Positions 17,647-26,218 of a DNA stretch of 64,000 bases are shown one piece after another. Made by a program: the position numbers and the translations under genes. How positions within the stretch are numbered: position 1 is the first letter of the stretch; every line of letters begins with the position of its first letter. Where the stretch lies: NCBI RefSeq assembly GCF_000716335.1, contig NZ_KL591004.1, positions 416,036 through 480,035 of the forward strand, given 5' to 3'. This stretch comes from Streptomyces sp. NRRL S-118 (lineage in GTDB: Bacteria > Actinomycetota > Actinomycetes > Streptomycetales > Streptomycetaceae). The notes beneath the pieces were generated by a model. The model searched no databases. It was not told the origin of the DNA and was given only the letters and a program-made list of their open reading frames with translations.

Positions 17647-18183
17647 TCAGATCACCTCTTCGTCCGCCTCGTTCATGAACGCCGCAAAGGCATCCTCGTA
17701 CTTCTTCATCACCTCGCTGTATTTGTCCACATCGAGGGTCTCGCCCTGAAAGGCCAGTGCCACCATTTCCGCGAGCGACTCACGGTGCGGCACCGTTCGG
17801 GCCAGCATCCTCCTGCTCTCCGCCGTGCCCACCAGACGTGCTGTCGTCTCCGCCTGCACCAGCTTGTTGGCCGCAGGGATGTACCTGGTGTTGTGCACTT
17901 CCTCGACCTGAGCCGTCGACGCCTCGCCGATGAAGTTCACCACGCCGTTCATCTCGGTCCTGAAGGACTGGGAGCTCGTTCCGACCTCCACATAGGCACT
18001 CCGCCGGATGTCCGACCGGCGGGCGTTCGCCGTCGCGTCCTGCACCCGCTCCGCCTGGACGTAGACGAGAACGCTTCCCGCCAGACCCGCCATGGCTCCG
18101 ATCAGGGCGCCCATCAGCGCGGAAACGGCAGGGTTCTGCCAGGCGTACACCTTGCCGCCCGGGCTCTTTCGCTCTTCTTGCAT
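17647..18183 (-). CDS. Hypothetical membrane-anchored protein
   Basis: 178 residues. One N-terminal helix (NPAVSALMGALIGAMAGLAGSVLVYVQAE, residues about 17-45) is followed by a long soluble, mostly helical domain without recognisable motif. No lipobox or cleavage site is obvious, so it is probably anchored facing one side of the membrane. It lies 131 bp upstream of the DUF4234 gene on the same strand. I do not recognise the family. Confidence 0.65.
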   Translation of the reverse strand: MQEERKSPGGKVYAWQNPAVSALMGALIGAMAGLAGSVLVYVQAERVQDATANARRSDIRRSAYVEVGTSSQSFRTEMNGVVNFIGEASTAQVEEVHNTRYIPAANKLVQAETTARLVGTAESRRMLARTVPHRESLAEMVALAFQGETLDVDKYSEVMKKYEDAFAAFMNEADEEVI

Positions 18184-18282
18184 ATGCCTAGATGTACAGC
18201 GGAAACGCCATCTCCCACGCCATGGACGCGCGGTAAACGCAGCAACGCCGGGGCCGAACGGCGTCGGGCCGGCCCGTGCGTG

Positions 18283-18822
18283 TCAGTGGTACGCGTGGAC
18301 GACGGCGTGGCCCTTGCCGCGGCCGATCATCCATTTGTTGACCGGGGTGGTGACGAGGAAGGCGACGGCGAAGCCGCCCAGGAGGGCCGACCAGAAGAGA
18401 CCGTCGGAGAGGTGCGCGTCCATGGCACCGGGGGTCAGCGCGATGATGAGGTTGTCCACCAGCTCCATGATCGCGATGGACACGGTGTCGGCGGCCAGGG
18501 CGACGCGGACGGCGGCCTTGAGGCTCAGGCCCGCCCTGAGCACCGCGTACAGGGTGAAGGAGTAGCCGAAGAGGAACGCCAAGGCGATCGCCAGGACCAT
18601 GGTGGGGACGTTGCTCCAGAGCAGGGCCGTGCCGATGACCATGCCCAGGATCTCGCCGAGCGCGCAGCCGGTCAGGCAGTGCGCCGTCGCCTTGGCCGCG
18701 ATGCCCCAGGACGCGCCGCCGGCGCCGTGACCGTGCTGAGCGTGCGCGGTGTGCCCCTGGGCGGTATGCCCCCGCGCGCCGGGGGTGGCGGCCCGACGCG
18801 CGGTGTGGTCACTGCGGTCCAT
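18283..18822 (-). CDS. DUF4396 membrane protein
   Basis: 179 residues from ATG 18822. A His/Gly/Ala-rich N-terminus (HTAQGHTAHAQHGHGAGG) looks able to bind metal. It is followed by four helices with the DUF4396 signature ATAHCLTGCALGEILGMVIG, then FSLTLY-like and DNLIIALTPGAMDAHLSDGLFWSALLGGFAVAFLVTTPVNKWMI. It stands 146 bp downstream of a DUF305 lipoprotein gene on the same strand. DUF4396, DUF305 and DUF6153 genes together suggest a metal-linked (perhaps copper) envelope function; this is inference from the histidine content and grouping only. Confidence 0.8.
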   Translation of the reverse strand: MDRSDHTARRAATPGARGHTAQGHTAHAQHGHGAGGASWGIAAKATAHCLTGCALGEILGMVIGTALLWSNVPTMVLAIALAFLFGYSFTLYAVLRAGLSLKAAVRVALAADTVSIAIMELVDNLIIALTPGAMDAHLSDGLFWSALLGGFAVAFLVTTPVNKWMIGRGKGHAVVHAYH

Positions 18823-18968
18823 GGCGTCCTCCCTCGCACTTCTCCAGTGTGTGCCGGACCTGACGGTCCCGCACGCACCGCACCGGCAGAGGGCGGCGCA
18901 GGGCAGGGGAGAAGCGGCGGGGGCAGCCGGTGAGCGCCCCCGCCGCGGGTTCCCCCGGAGCCCTCGGG

Positions 18969-19598
18969 TCAGCTCTTCCCGAGCAGCTCGTTCATGCGGG
19001 TGATCTCGGCGCTCTGCGTGGTGACGATGGTGCCGGCCATGTCCTTGGCGGGCTGGTGGGCGCCCTCCGACTGCTCGGTCCTCGCCATCGCGACCGCGCC
19101 TTCGTGGTGCTTGACCATCATCTCGAGGAACGCTGTGTCGAACGCCGTGCCCGAGGACTTCTCCAGCCGGTCCATCTCCTCGGGCGTCATCATGCCGGAC
19201 ATCGAGTGACCGGCGTGCTCCCCGCTCCCGTGCCCCTCCGGGACGTCCTCGCCCCAGGAGGTGAGCCAGCCGGACAGGGTCCTGATCTCCGGGTCCTGCG
19301 CCTTCTTGATCTCCGCGGCGAGCTCCTTGACCTCGGCGGACGCGGCCCGGGTCTCCGCCAGCACGGCCATCTCCACCGCCTGGCGGTGGTGCGGGATCAT
19401 GCCCTTCGCGAACGTGACGTCGGCGGCGTTGTGCGTGCCCTGTCCGGCGGGGGCGGAAGCGCTCGGCGAGGCGCTCCTGTGGCCCTCGTGGCCGGACGGG
19501 CTGTCCTCTCCGCCGCCGCAGGCGGCGAGTACGACGGTGGCGGTGGCCGTGGCCGCGACAGCGGCGGCGCGGCGGATCACGGAACGACGTGCGGTCAT
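18969..19598 (-). CDS. DUF305 lipoprotein
   Basis: 209 residues from ATG 19598. The lipoprotein signal ends at VVLAACGGGE (lipobox LAAC). The DUF305 domain shows two ferritin-like helical pairs with the repeated marks FAKGMIPHHRQAVEMA and FLEMMVKHHEGAVAMA, plus GWLTSWGEDVPEGHGSGEHAGHSMSGMMTPEEM, which is rich in His and Met. Such proteins are exported and are often found with copper genes. The first start in frame (19,676) would place a non-signal peptide in front, so the inner ATG was chosen. Confidence 0.88.
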   Translation of the reverse strand: MTARRSVIRRAAAVAATATATVVLAACGGGEDSPSGHEGHRSASPSASAPAGQGTHNAADVTFAKGMIPHHRQAVEMAVLAETRAASAEVKELAAEIKKAQDPEIRTLSGWLTSWGEDVPEGHGSGEHAGHSMSGMMTPEEMDRLEKSSGTAFDTAFLEMMVKHHEGAVAMARTEQSEGAHQPAKDMAGTIVTTQSAEITRMNELLGKS

Positions 19599-19688
19599 GG
19601 TGGTGCAACTCCTGTGTGCACTGGAACCGGATGGGGCATGGCTCTCGCGGCGGCGCCGGGCACAGGGCCCGGGCACGCCGGGGCGCCC

Positions 19689-20135
19689 CTATATGCGCAG
19701 GAGTTGCAGTTCGCTCAGCGCCGGCGGAGCGCGTACGCCGGACGTCGCGCCGTTGACGAGGGCGGTCGTGCCCGGGGGCGCGCCCGGGTCCGTTCCGGCC
19801 GGGGCCGGGGCGGGCAGCACGGGCGCCGTGCTCGTACCTCCCGCGGCGCAGGTGGTGTCGGCGTGCTCGGCGTGCCCGCCGTCCGTGCCGTTGTCACCGT
19901 GGCCGGCGTGCACGCAGTCCTCGGGGGCCGACACGGCCGTGCGGGACGCGGCCGAGGCCGTGCTGCCATGGTGCGCACCGGCCACCGCCACGGAGTGGGG
20001 CGCGGCAGGGGAGGCGAGCGCGGGGCCCAAGCCGTGCATGGCCAGGACGCCGGCCAGGACGGCCAGCACGAGCAGCGCGTACGCCCGCGCCCCGTGGGGC
20101 CGGGCCGCCACCGCACGCCATCCCTGCCGACTCAT
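19689..20135 (-). CDS. DUF6153-type exported His-rich protein
   Basis: 148 residues from ATG 20135. One hydrophobic signal or anchor helix (AYALLVLAVLAGVLAMHGLGPALA) is followed by a low-complexity region rich in His, Ala, Gly and Thr, with a few cysteines (EDCVHAGHGDNGTDGGHAEHADTTCAAGG), and by a conserved C-terminal end PALSELQLLRI. This pattern fits the DUF6153 family, usually seen next to DUF305 in Streptomyces. It stands 90 bp upstream of the DUF305 gene and is probably co-transcribed with it. Confidence 0.75.
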   Translation of the reverse strand: MSRQGWRAVAARPHGARAYALLVLAVLAGVLAMHGLGPALASPAAPHSVAVAGAHHGSTASAASRTAVSAPEDCVHAGHGDNGTDGGHAEHADTTCAAGGTSTAPVLPAPAPAGTDPGAPPGTTALVNGATSGVRAPPALSELQLLRI

Positions 20136-20204
20136 GGCTGCATCGTAATCCGGCACCTTCCGGCACCTCCCGACCGCACCTCCGGGCACGTGCGCACCAC
20201 CTCC

Positions 20205-20316
20205 CGACCGGCACGTGTGAACCTGCGCCTTCGGACCGGCACGTGCGAACCTGCGCCTTCGGACCGGCACCGTCGGACCCGGGCCTTCGGACCGGCGCGT
20301 TCCGGCACGTGCGGAC
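20205..20316. repeat. Degenerate 28-bp tandem repeats
   Basis: Units begin GGACCGGCACGTG and end CCTTC; three units at 20,205-20,288 are 28 bp each and highly similar, and a degraded fourth follows. Related words (GCGGGCGGCCGGCACSTGYGGAC) recur to about 20,410. They fill the divergent gap between the DUF6153 gene and the phosphatase gene. Confidence 0.75.
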
Positions 20317-20574
20317 CTCCTGCCGGCCACCTGCGGGCGGCCGGCACCTGTGGACGCCACCTGCGGGCGGCCGGCACGTGCGGACCGGAGCCTCCGGATC
20401 GGCACCTCCGGGCCGGCGCCTTCCCGCGCCGCCGTGTGCCCCGGCGTACCGCCGGCAGCGCCTCGCCGTCGCGACGACCGGCACACCGCCGACGCCGCTA
20501 CAGCCCCGTATGTCGGGTACTCGGGCGCCCTGCGCGACCGATGGGTGCCCTTTATGTCCCGATATGATGGCTTT

Positions 20575-21717
20575 ATGATCACGCTCGGTCGGCTGCGCCG
20601 CCGCCGCTTCCCCTACAGCGGTCGGTGGGAAGCCGCCTTCCTGTCCCCCGTGATCCTCACGGTCCTCATCGCCGCCCTGGCGTTCTCCACGCCGAGGGAG
20701 ATCGCGTTCAGCCGCCTGTTTCCCGCCGCGCCCGCCCTCGCCGCCGCGATGTGGCCGGTCATCCCCACGCTCTTGCTGGGGGCGTTCTGCCTGGTCGCCA
20801 TGATCGTCCTCAGCTTCTTCCACACCGACCTGGGGACGCCGTACACGGGGGCGGCGATCGTCGCGGTGACCCTGGCCGCCGCGTACGCGAGCCACCTCCG
20901 CATCCGCAGGGAGGAGATGCTCTTCCACATCCGGCTCGTCGCCGACGCGGCCCAGAAAGTGCTGCTGCGGCCGCTTCCGCGCCGTATCCACGAGGTCGAG
21001 ATCGAGTCGCTGTACCTGGCGGCCCAGGAGCAGGCCAGGATCGGCGGCGACTTCTACGAGGCGGCCGACACCCCGTACGGGGTACGGCTGCTCATCGGTG
21101 ACGTGCGGGGCAAAGGTCTGTCCGCGGTGGGAGCGGCCTCGGCGGTGATCAGCTCCTTCAGGGAGGCCGCGCACGACGAGCCGGATCTGCGGGGGATCAC
21201 CCGGCGCCTGGAGACCAGCATCACCCGCTACATCGCCGGGTACCCGGGCCCGGACCTGCCGGAGCGCTTCGCCACCGCTCTCATCGCGGAGGTGCCGCCC
21301 GGCGGTGGCCACGTCAGAATCGTCAACTGCGGTCACCCCCCGCCCCTGCTCGTGCACCACGGGCGGACCCGCGTCCTCGATCCTTCCGCGCCCTCGCCGC
21401 CCCTCAACCTCGCGAGCCTCATCGGAGAGCCCTACTGCGTCGACACGGTGGCCTTCCTCCCGGGCGACCAGCTGCTGCTCTACACCGACGGCGTCACCGA
21501 GACCCGGGACCACGCGGGCGAGTTCTTTCCGCTGCCGGACTGGATGGCCCGGCAGGGCCTGATGTCCCCCAGCGAACTGCTGGACCGCCTTCACCGGGAC
21601 CTGCTCCGGTACAGCGGCGGAAGGCTCGATGACGACATCGCCGCCCTCGCCCTGCAGCATGCCGACACCTCGGTCACCCGCCCGGCCCCACTGACGTCGC
21701 CCCCGCCGGCAATGTAA
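20575..21717 (+). CDS. Membrane SpoIIE/RsbU-type PP2C serine phosphatase
   Basis: 380 residues from ATG 20575; ATG 20554 is an alternative. Three N-terminal helices (AAFLSPVILTVLIAALAFS, MWPVIPTLLLGAFCLVAMIVLSFF, PYTGAAIVAVTLAAAYASHL) anchor a cytoplasmic PP2C domain with the metal-binding marks RIGGDFYEAADTPYG, LLIGDVRGKGLSAVGAA, VNCGHPPPLLVHHG, LLLYTDGVTETRD and DDDIAALAL. These phosphatases dephosphorylate anti-sigma-factor antagonists and are numerous in Streptomyces. No anti-sigma or antagonist gene lies beside it, so the partner is elsewhere. Confidence 0.88.
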   Translation: MITLGRLRRRRFPYSGRWEAAFLSPVILTVLIAALAFSTPREIAFSRLFPAAPALAAAMWPVIPTLLLGAFCLVAMIVLSFFHTDLGTPYTGAAIVAVTLAAAYASHLRIRREEMLFHIRLVADAAQKVLLRPLPRRIHEVEIESLYLAAQEQARIGGDFYEAADTPYGVRLLIGDVRGKGLSAVGAASAVISSFREAAHDEPDLRGITRRLETSITRYIAGYPGPDLPERFATALIAEVPPGGGHVRIVNCGHPPPLLVHHGRTRVLDPSAPSPPLNLASLIGEPYCVDTVAFLPGDQLLLYTDGVTETRDHAGEFFPLPDWMARQGLMSPSELLDRLHRDLLRYSGGRLDDDIAALALQHADTSVTRPAPLTSPPPAM

Positions 21718-21724
21718 AGAATCC

Positions 21725-21753
21725 TTGACTCGATGTACGTCCAGCCTTACATT
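21725..21753 (+). promoter_or_regulatory. Strong sigma-70-type promoter with overlapping inverted repeat
   Basis: TTGACT at 21,725-21,730 and TACATT at 21,748-21,753 are separated by exactly 17 bp. The -35 overlaps one arm of an interrupted inverted repeat: CTTGACtcgATG at 21,724-21,735 and CATGTCAAG at about 21,757-21,765. GTAAAGAA at 21,714 and TTCTTTAC at about 21,768 form an outer pair. The transcript would start about 30 bp before the membrane protein gene. The repeats could be the operator of the XRE regulator encoded just downstream. Confidence 0.65.
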
Positions 21754-21790
21754 CGTCATGTCAAGTTTTCTTTACAGGGGGAGGTCGGGA

Positions 21791-22219
21791 GTGGCGCTCG
21801 AAGAGAAGCGCGCGTGGACCATGGCAGGGGTCTCCATCAGCGCGTACCTGACGTACCTGGTCATCGTCCTCGGGCGGGCGGACGGCATCCCGCTCGCCGA
21901 GGTGCCGTACGTGGCGACGCTGCTGTGGACCGTCGGCGCGGCGGTCGTGGGGTCGATCGCGCTCCACGCCGTGGCCGCGATGGGCTCGTGCGACGAGGGC
22001 ACGACCAAGGACCAGCGGGACAGGGAGATCAGCCGGTTCGGCGAGTACACGGGACAGTCGTTCCTCGTCATCGGCGGGATCGCGGTGCTCGTCATGGCGA
22101 TGGCGGAGGTGGACCACTTCTGGATCGCCAACACGATCTGCCTGGCCTTCTTCCTCTCCGCCGTCCTCGGCTCCGTGGCGAGGATCGCCGCCTACCGATG
22201 GGGCTTCCAGCCGTGGTGA
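21791..22219 (+). CDS. Four-helix membrane protein paired with an XRE regulator
   Basis: 142 residues from GTG 21791, chosen for the GGGGAGG site before it. Four helices (MAGVSISAYLTYLVIVLG, VPYVATLLWTVGAAVVGSIALHAVA, GQSFLVIGGIAVLVMAMAEV, FWIANTICLAFFLSAVLGSVARI) are separated by a charged loop (CDEGTTKDQRDREISRFGEYTG). Similar small membrane proteins are commonly co-encoded with a short XRE regulator. The stop overlaps the regulator's GTG. The function is not known. Confidence 0.8.
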   Translation: MALEEKRAWTMAGVSISAYLTYLVIVLGRADGIPLAEVPYVATLLWTVGAAVVGSIALHAVAAMGSCDEGTTKDQRDREISRFGEYTGQSFLVIGGIAVLVMAMAEVDHFWIANTICLAFFLSAVLGSVARIAAYRWGFQPW

Positions 22220-22446
22220 AGGCGACCCGCGTCACGAACTCCCTCCGCGCTCTCCGCTTCGCCCACGGAGAGATGACCCAGGCGGAACTGGCGGACCGCA
22301 TCGGCGTCACCCGCCAGACCGTCATCGCCATCGAGAAGGGGCGCTACTCGCCCTCCCTGGAGATGGCGTTCCAGATCGCCCGCGTTTTCGGCGTCTCGCT
22401 CGACCAGGTCTTTCAGTACCCGGACAGTGAAGGGGACACGTCGTGA
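22216..22446 (+). CDS. Short XRE-family helix-turn-helix regulator (YozG/YgzD type)
   Basis: 76 residues from GTG 22216, almost all of it one helix-turn-helix: GEMTQAELADRIGVTRQTVIAIEKGRYSPSLEMAFQIARVFGVSLDQVFQYPD. It overlaps its neighbours by four bases at both ends (GTGA junctions), so the membrane protein, regulator and oxidoreductase are made from one transcript. Autoregulation through the inverted repeat at 21,724-21,765 is likely. Confidence 0.88.
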   Translation: MKATRVTNSLRALRFAHGEMTQAELADRIGVTRQTVIAIEKGRYSPSLEMAFQIARVFGVSLDQVFQYPDSEGDTS

Positions 22447-23417
22447 AGGCGATCGTCCAGGACGGCTACGGCTCCTCCGACGTGCTGCGCCTCGGGGAGG
22501 TGGACAAACCGACGGCCGGTGAGGGCGAGGTGCTCGTACGGGTGCACGCGGCAGCCGTCGACGCGGGCTTCTGGCACCTCATGACGGGCCGGCCGTACCT
22601 GCTGCGCCTCATGGGGTTCGGGTTCCGTGCCCCCAAGGTGCCCGTCCGGGGCCGGGAAGTCTCCGGCAGCGTGGAAGCGGTCGGCGCGGGGGTGACCCGG
22701 TTCCGGCCGGGAGACGAGGTGTTCGGCTTCTGCGAGGGATCCTTCGCCGAGTACACGTGTGCTCCCGAGGACAGGTTCCTGCCGAAGCCCGTGAACCTCA
22801 CCCACGAACAAGCCGCCGCCGTCCCGATCTCCGCCGTCACCGCCCTCCAGGCGCTGCGCGACGCGGGCAGGGTACGGCCGGGACAGAGGGTCCTGGTCAT
22901 CGGCGCGGCGGGCGGCGTGGGGACGTACGCGGTGCAGCTCGCCAAGGCGTTCGGGGCGCACGTCACGGGCGTCTGCAGTACGGCGAAGAAGGACCTGGTC
23001 CGCGCGATCGGCGCGGACGACGTCATCGACTACGCCCGCGAGGACATCACCGACCGCGCGCGGAACCCGTACGACCTGATCGTCGACACCGCCGGCAACC
23101 GCACGCTGTCCCACCTCCGCCGCGCCCTCACCCCGCGGGGCACGCTGGTCATCGTCGGCGGAGAAGGCGGCGGCCGATGGCTCGGCGGTACGGACCGGGT
23201 CCTCAGGGCCCTGCTGCTGTCCCCCTTCGTACGCCAGCGTCTGCTCGGCCTGTTCTCGGCCGAACGGCAGGAGGACCTGCGGACGCTGAGCGAACTCGTC
23301 GAGGCGGGAAAGGTCACCCCGGTCGTCGGCGCCACGCACCCGCTCGGCGAGGCCGTCGAGGCGCTCCGCCGACTGGAGAAGACCCACGCACGCGGAAAGA
23401 CGGTCATCACCATGTGA
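22443..23417 (+). CDS. Zinc-independent MDR family NAD(P)-dependent oxidoreductase (quinone-oxidoreductase-like)
   Basis: 324 residues. N-terminal GroES-like domain (AIVQDGYGSSDVLRLGEV, VRGREVSGSVEAVGAGVTRFRPGDEVFG) and a Rossmann domain with the nucleotide motif VLVIGAAGGVGTYAVQLAKAFG at about 153-174. The catalytic and structural zinc cysteine clusters of alcohol dehydrogenases are absent, which places it with quinone oxidoreductases. It is the last gene of the XRE operon. An oxidative or electrophile stress role is plausible but not shown. Confidence 0.88.
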   Translation: MKAIVQDGYGSSDVLRLGEVDKPTAGEGEVLVRVHAAAVDAGFWHLMTGRPYLLRLMGFGFRAPKVPVRGREVSGSVEAVGAGVTRFRPGDEVFGFCEGSFAEYTCAPEDRFLPKPVNLTHEQAAAVPISAVTALQALRDAGRVRPGQRVLVIGAAGGVGTYAVQLAKAFGAHVTGVCSTAKKDLVRAIGADDVIDYAREDITDRARNPYDLIVDTAGNRTLSHLRRALTPRGTLVIVGGEGGGRWLGGTDRVLRALLLSPFVRQRLLGLFSAERQEDLRTLSELVEAGKVTPVVGATHPLGEAVEALRRLEKTHARGKTVITM

Positions 23418-23570
23418 CACCCCGCCGTCGCCCGGGGGCGGGGGCCTCGTCCGTCCGGGTGACATGGAGGGGTATCCAGGCCATGTGCCGGCGGGCGCGC
23501 CTCCCCGGACGCACCCACCGCCCTTCGGCCGGAGGGGATCCGGCCCGCCTTCGGTCGGACCTGCCTTCGG

Positions 23571-23807
23571 TCAGACCTGCCTTCGGTCCACGGGGAGCCG
23601 ATGCCCTCCGCGGTCCCCGTCGTGGTGTCCGGTGGACCCGTCGGCCGGGTGCCGGCGCTTCCGGCTCCGGCCGCCGCGCATCGGCAGCACATCGCTGTAG
23701 CGGAAGGCTGCGATCCTCTGGTCGTGCTGCGCGTTGAGCAGGTGGATCAGCAGAACTCCGAGGGCGATCATGCCGAGGATCACCGCGGTGGTGATGACGG
23801 TCTCCAT
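23571..23807 (-). CDS. Small single-helix membrane protein
   Basis: 78 residues from ATG 23807. One N-terminal helix (TVITTAVILGMIALGVLLIHLLN) and a basic His-rich tail. The C-terminus is encoded by a threefold near-repeat (CCTGCCTTCGGTC words at about 23,545-23,590), so the last 20 residues may be poorly conserved. It lies 5 bp behind a DUF5994 gene on the same strand. Confidence 0.65.
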   Translation of the reverse strand: METVITTAVILGMIALGVLLIHLLNAQHDQRIAAFRYSDVLPMRGGRSRKRRHPADGSTGHHDGDRGGHRLPVDRRQV

Positions 23808-23812
23808 CGTCC

Positions 23813-24373
23813 TCACCCTTCCCGGGCGGAGGTCAGGAGCCCGAGCCGGTTCCTGAGCGGCGGAGGCGCTGACCCGCCCTCGCTGTCCCACTCCGATTCC
23901 CGGCCGCGGTCCTCAACCACCTCGCGGATCGCGGACTCGTCGGCCATCAGCCTGCTGGCGGTGAGGAGGCCCCCCGGGGTGGCTGCGGCGGCCATCAGCC
24001 GGGCGGCAGCAGCCGCGCCGGTCTCCGGCGGGATCACCAGCAGGTCCCAGCGCCCCGCGGTGTAGGAGAGGAGGATCATCTTGTGCGGATCCTGCTCCTC
24101 GGCGAACCAGCCCACATGCACGGTGTGCCCCGCCGCGGGCACCTTGCGCGGGATCACGGGCCAGTGCGTCGGGTTCACCGTGACACGCGTGATCCGGCCC
24201 CAGCGTGCGTCCAGCACGCCGACGAGGGCGGGGAGTTCACGGAAAAGATCGCGAGAGCGAGGCCACCACGCGCCGTCCAGGAGACCCGGGGCGGAGCCCG
24301 AGGTCATGGACAGACGGGCCGGTGGTGAGGTCGCACGCTCACGGATGGTCACACGGTCGATGGTCGCGGTCAT
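23813..24373 (-). CDS. DUF5994 family protein
   Basis: 186 residues from ATG 24373. The family core is clear: GLLDGAWWPRSRDLFRELPALVGVLDARWGRITRVTVNPTHWPVIPRKVPAAGHTVHVGWF, then KMILLSYTAGRWDLLVIPPETGAAAAARLMAAAA. It is soluble, without export signals. The function of DUF5994 is unknown to me. A diverged paralog is encoded 290 bp away on the other strand. Confidence 0.85.
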   Translation of the reverse strand: MTATIDRVTIRERATSPPARLSMTSGSAPGLLDGAWWPRSRDLFRELPALVGVLDARWGRITRVTVNPTHWPVIPRKVPAAGHTVHVGWFAEEQDPHKMILLSYTAGRWDLLVIPPETGAAAAARLMAAAATPGGLLTASRLMADESAIREVVEDRGRESEWDSEGGSAPPPLRNRLGLLTSAREG

Positions 24374-24664
24374 GGCGCGGACCTGTCCCCGGGCGCGGTG
24401 TCGCGTCCCGGTGTTGTTGCTCCCCGAGAACGACACCGGCACGGAAGCCGGTGTGCGAAATGCTCCCGGTCCCTCCACTGTACTCCGGCCACGGACCGGT
24501 GAACCCGCGCGTGACCAGCGAATTCACCGGGAGTCGGAGAGTCGCGGCGCAGGGGCGGGCATGGACGCGGGCTCACGGAGTACGGTGAAACCGGCAGCCG
24601 CCCGGACGCCGTCCCAGGCGATCGACGAACCCCTACCGAAACCGCAGGCGGGTGAGCACACCTC

Positions 24665-25189
24665 ATGCCCGACGCCGACACCCCGCGTGAACCGAAGCTC
24701 CTGCCGGACGCGATCCACGAGGCCGTACAACCCGGAACAGCCCTGCTGCGGCTGGAGACGACACATGCCCGGGAGGGAAACCTCGACGGCGCGTGGTGGC
24801 CGCGCTCCCGCGACCTCGCCGCCGAGCTGCCGAACCTCATCACCGTGCTGACCGAGCACCTCGGACCCGTCGACCGCGTCGGCCTGGACTCCGGCGCCTG
24901 GGAGGAACTACCGACCCGGCTGACCATCGGCGACCGCGTGGTGCACATCGACTCCTTCCCGGTCGGTGACGACACCGTCCTCATCACCCGGGGCGCTCGG
25001 GACCACTTCTCCCTGCTGGTGGTCCCCCCGGACACGGCCCCGGACGCGGCGCGCGCCGCGATGGCCCGGGCCGTCGGCGGGGGCAACACCACGGCCGAAC
25101 AGATCCTTGTCGAGACCGGCACCGGCCGGACCCGCGTGATCGCCACGGAAGAACCGCGGGCAGGCCAGGAGCGTCGCGACACGGAGTGA
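24665..25189 (+). CDS. DUF5994-like protein (diverged paralog)
   Basis: 174 residues. It shares DGAWWPRSRDLAAELPNLITVL, then the hydrophobic VHIDSFPVGDDTVLITRGARDHFSLLVVPPDTAPDAARAAMARA segment with the DUF5994 protein encoded divergently, but is otherwise different. The pair face apart from a shared 290-bp promoter region (24,374-24,664). No catalytic motif is visible. Confidence 0.8.
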   Translation: MPDADTPREPKLLPDAIHEAVQPGTALLRLETTHAREGNLDGAWWPRSRDLAAELPNLITVLTEHLGPVDRVGLDSGAWEELPTRLTIGDRVVHIDSFPVGDDTVLITRGARDHFSLLVVPPDTAPDAARAAMARAVGGGNTTAEQILVETGTGRTRVIATEEPRAGQERRDTE

Positions 25190-25384
25190 GCCCGGCAGCG
25201 GTGTCCGCCTCGTGACAAGCCGTCGGAGAATGCCGGGACGGACGTCGTTCCCACGGGCGATCGAGGCCCTCGTCCTGCGAGCCGTGCGCTACGGCCCCCG
25301 GCCGCGCCGCAGTTCGCGCGCGGCGGGTGCGGCGCCCGGGCGCCGTCGTCCCCACCCCTCAGCGCGTGTCAGGGCGGCGCTCCC

Positions 25385-26218
25385 TCATCCTCGCCTTTTC
25401 AGCGCATGGGCCAGGCGCGGGAACTCCTCGTGGACCAGACGACCGAACAGTGCACCGCCGAAGATGACGACGCCCACGCCGACCAGCCAGGACTGGAGAA
25501 CCAGGACGGTTCCGACGGGGCCGTAGGTGACCGTGTTGGAAGCGATCAGCGGGGAGAAGACGAGCAGGGAGAAGACCCTGAGGCCGAGCAGCCCGATCAC
25601 GGTGGCCACCGCCCCGGGCAACAGGGCCCGCCAAGCGACCCGCCCTCCGAGCAGCAAGCGCTGCGACCACCAGAAGAACGCGACGGCGCTCAGCGCCGCG
25701 GCCAGGGCGCCGACAGGAGACTCCCGGGGCAGCGTGGTGGTCGCGGAGAGGAACAGGTAGCCGGTGAGCGCGCCGAGCCACACGGCGTGCCGCCACCTGG
25801 CCCACCAACGGGCCTGCGGCAGGTCCCACACCTTTTCGTAGCCGGCCTGGACCGCCGCCGCGAAGGTCAGGCCGAAGACGGCAAGGGCGGCGATGCCGAA
25901 TGCCGTTGTGGTGCGCAGGGCCTGATCGGGCAAGGTGAACAGCTGCTCCACTTCTCCTCGGGACGTCGTCGAGACGCCGAGTCCGTCCGCCAGCCACTGC
26001 CCGAATCCCCGCCCGCCTTCGGGGTCGGCCGAGGACACGATGACCAGCAGGGGCACCAGCGTGAGAAATCCGAGTGCCGCGAAGCCCAGGGAAAGCTGCC
26101 CCAGGCCGAGATCACGGAGCCGACGCCACCCCCGTCCGGCTGCTGAATGCCGGAGTACGCGACGGACGCGGCTGAGTCGGGCCGGATGGTCTGGGGTGCG
26201 CGAAGGCTTCGTCGGCAT
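25385..26218 (-). CDS. YihY/BrkB family membrane protein
   Basis: 277 residues with six predicted helices, the family's usual number: LSLGFAALGFLTLVPLLVIV, TTAFGIAALAVFGLTFAAAVQ, WLGALTGYLFLSAT, PVGALAAALSAVAFFWWSQ, LPGAVATVIGLLGLRVFSLLVF, GTVLVLQSWLVGVGVVIFGGALFGRLV. The characteristic region after the second helix (YEKVWDLPQARWW) is present. No ribonuclease BN activity should be assumed from the old family name. It is transcribed alone. Confidence 0.85.
   Translation of the reverse strand: MPTKPSRTPDHPARLSRVRRVLRHSAAGRGWRRLRDLGLGQLSLGFAALGFLTLVPLLVIVSSADPEGGRGFGQWLADGLGVSTTSRGEVEQLFTLPDQALRTTTAFGIAALAVFGLTFAAAVQAGYEKVWDLPQARWWARWRHAVWLGALTGYLFLSATTTLPRESPVGALAAALSAVAFFWWSQRLLLGGRVAWRALLPGAVATVIGLLGLRVFSLLVFSPLIASNTVTYGPVGTVLVLQSWLVGVGVVIFGGALFGRLVHEEFPRLAHALKRRG

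Noticed and set aside
20150..20420. Possible CRISPR-like array upstream of the phosphatase gene
   Set aside because: The units are contiguous 28-bp tandem repeats without spacers and degrade quickly; no cas genes are near.
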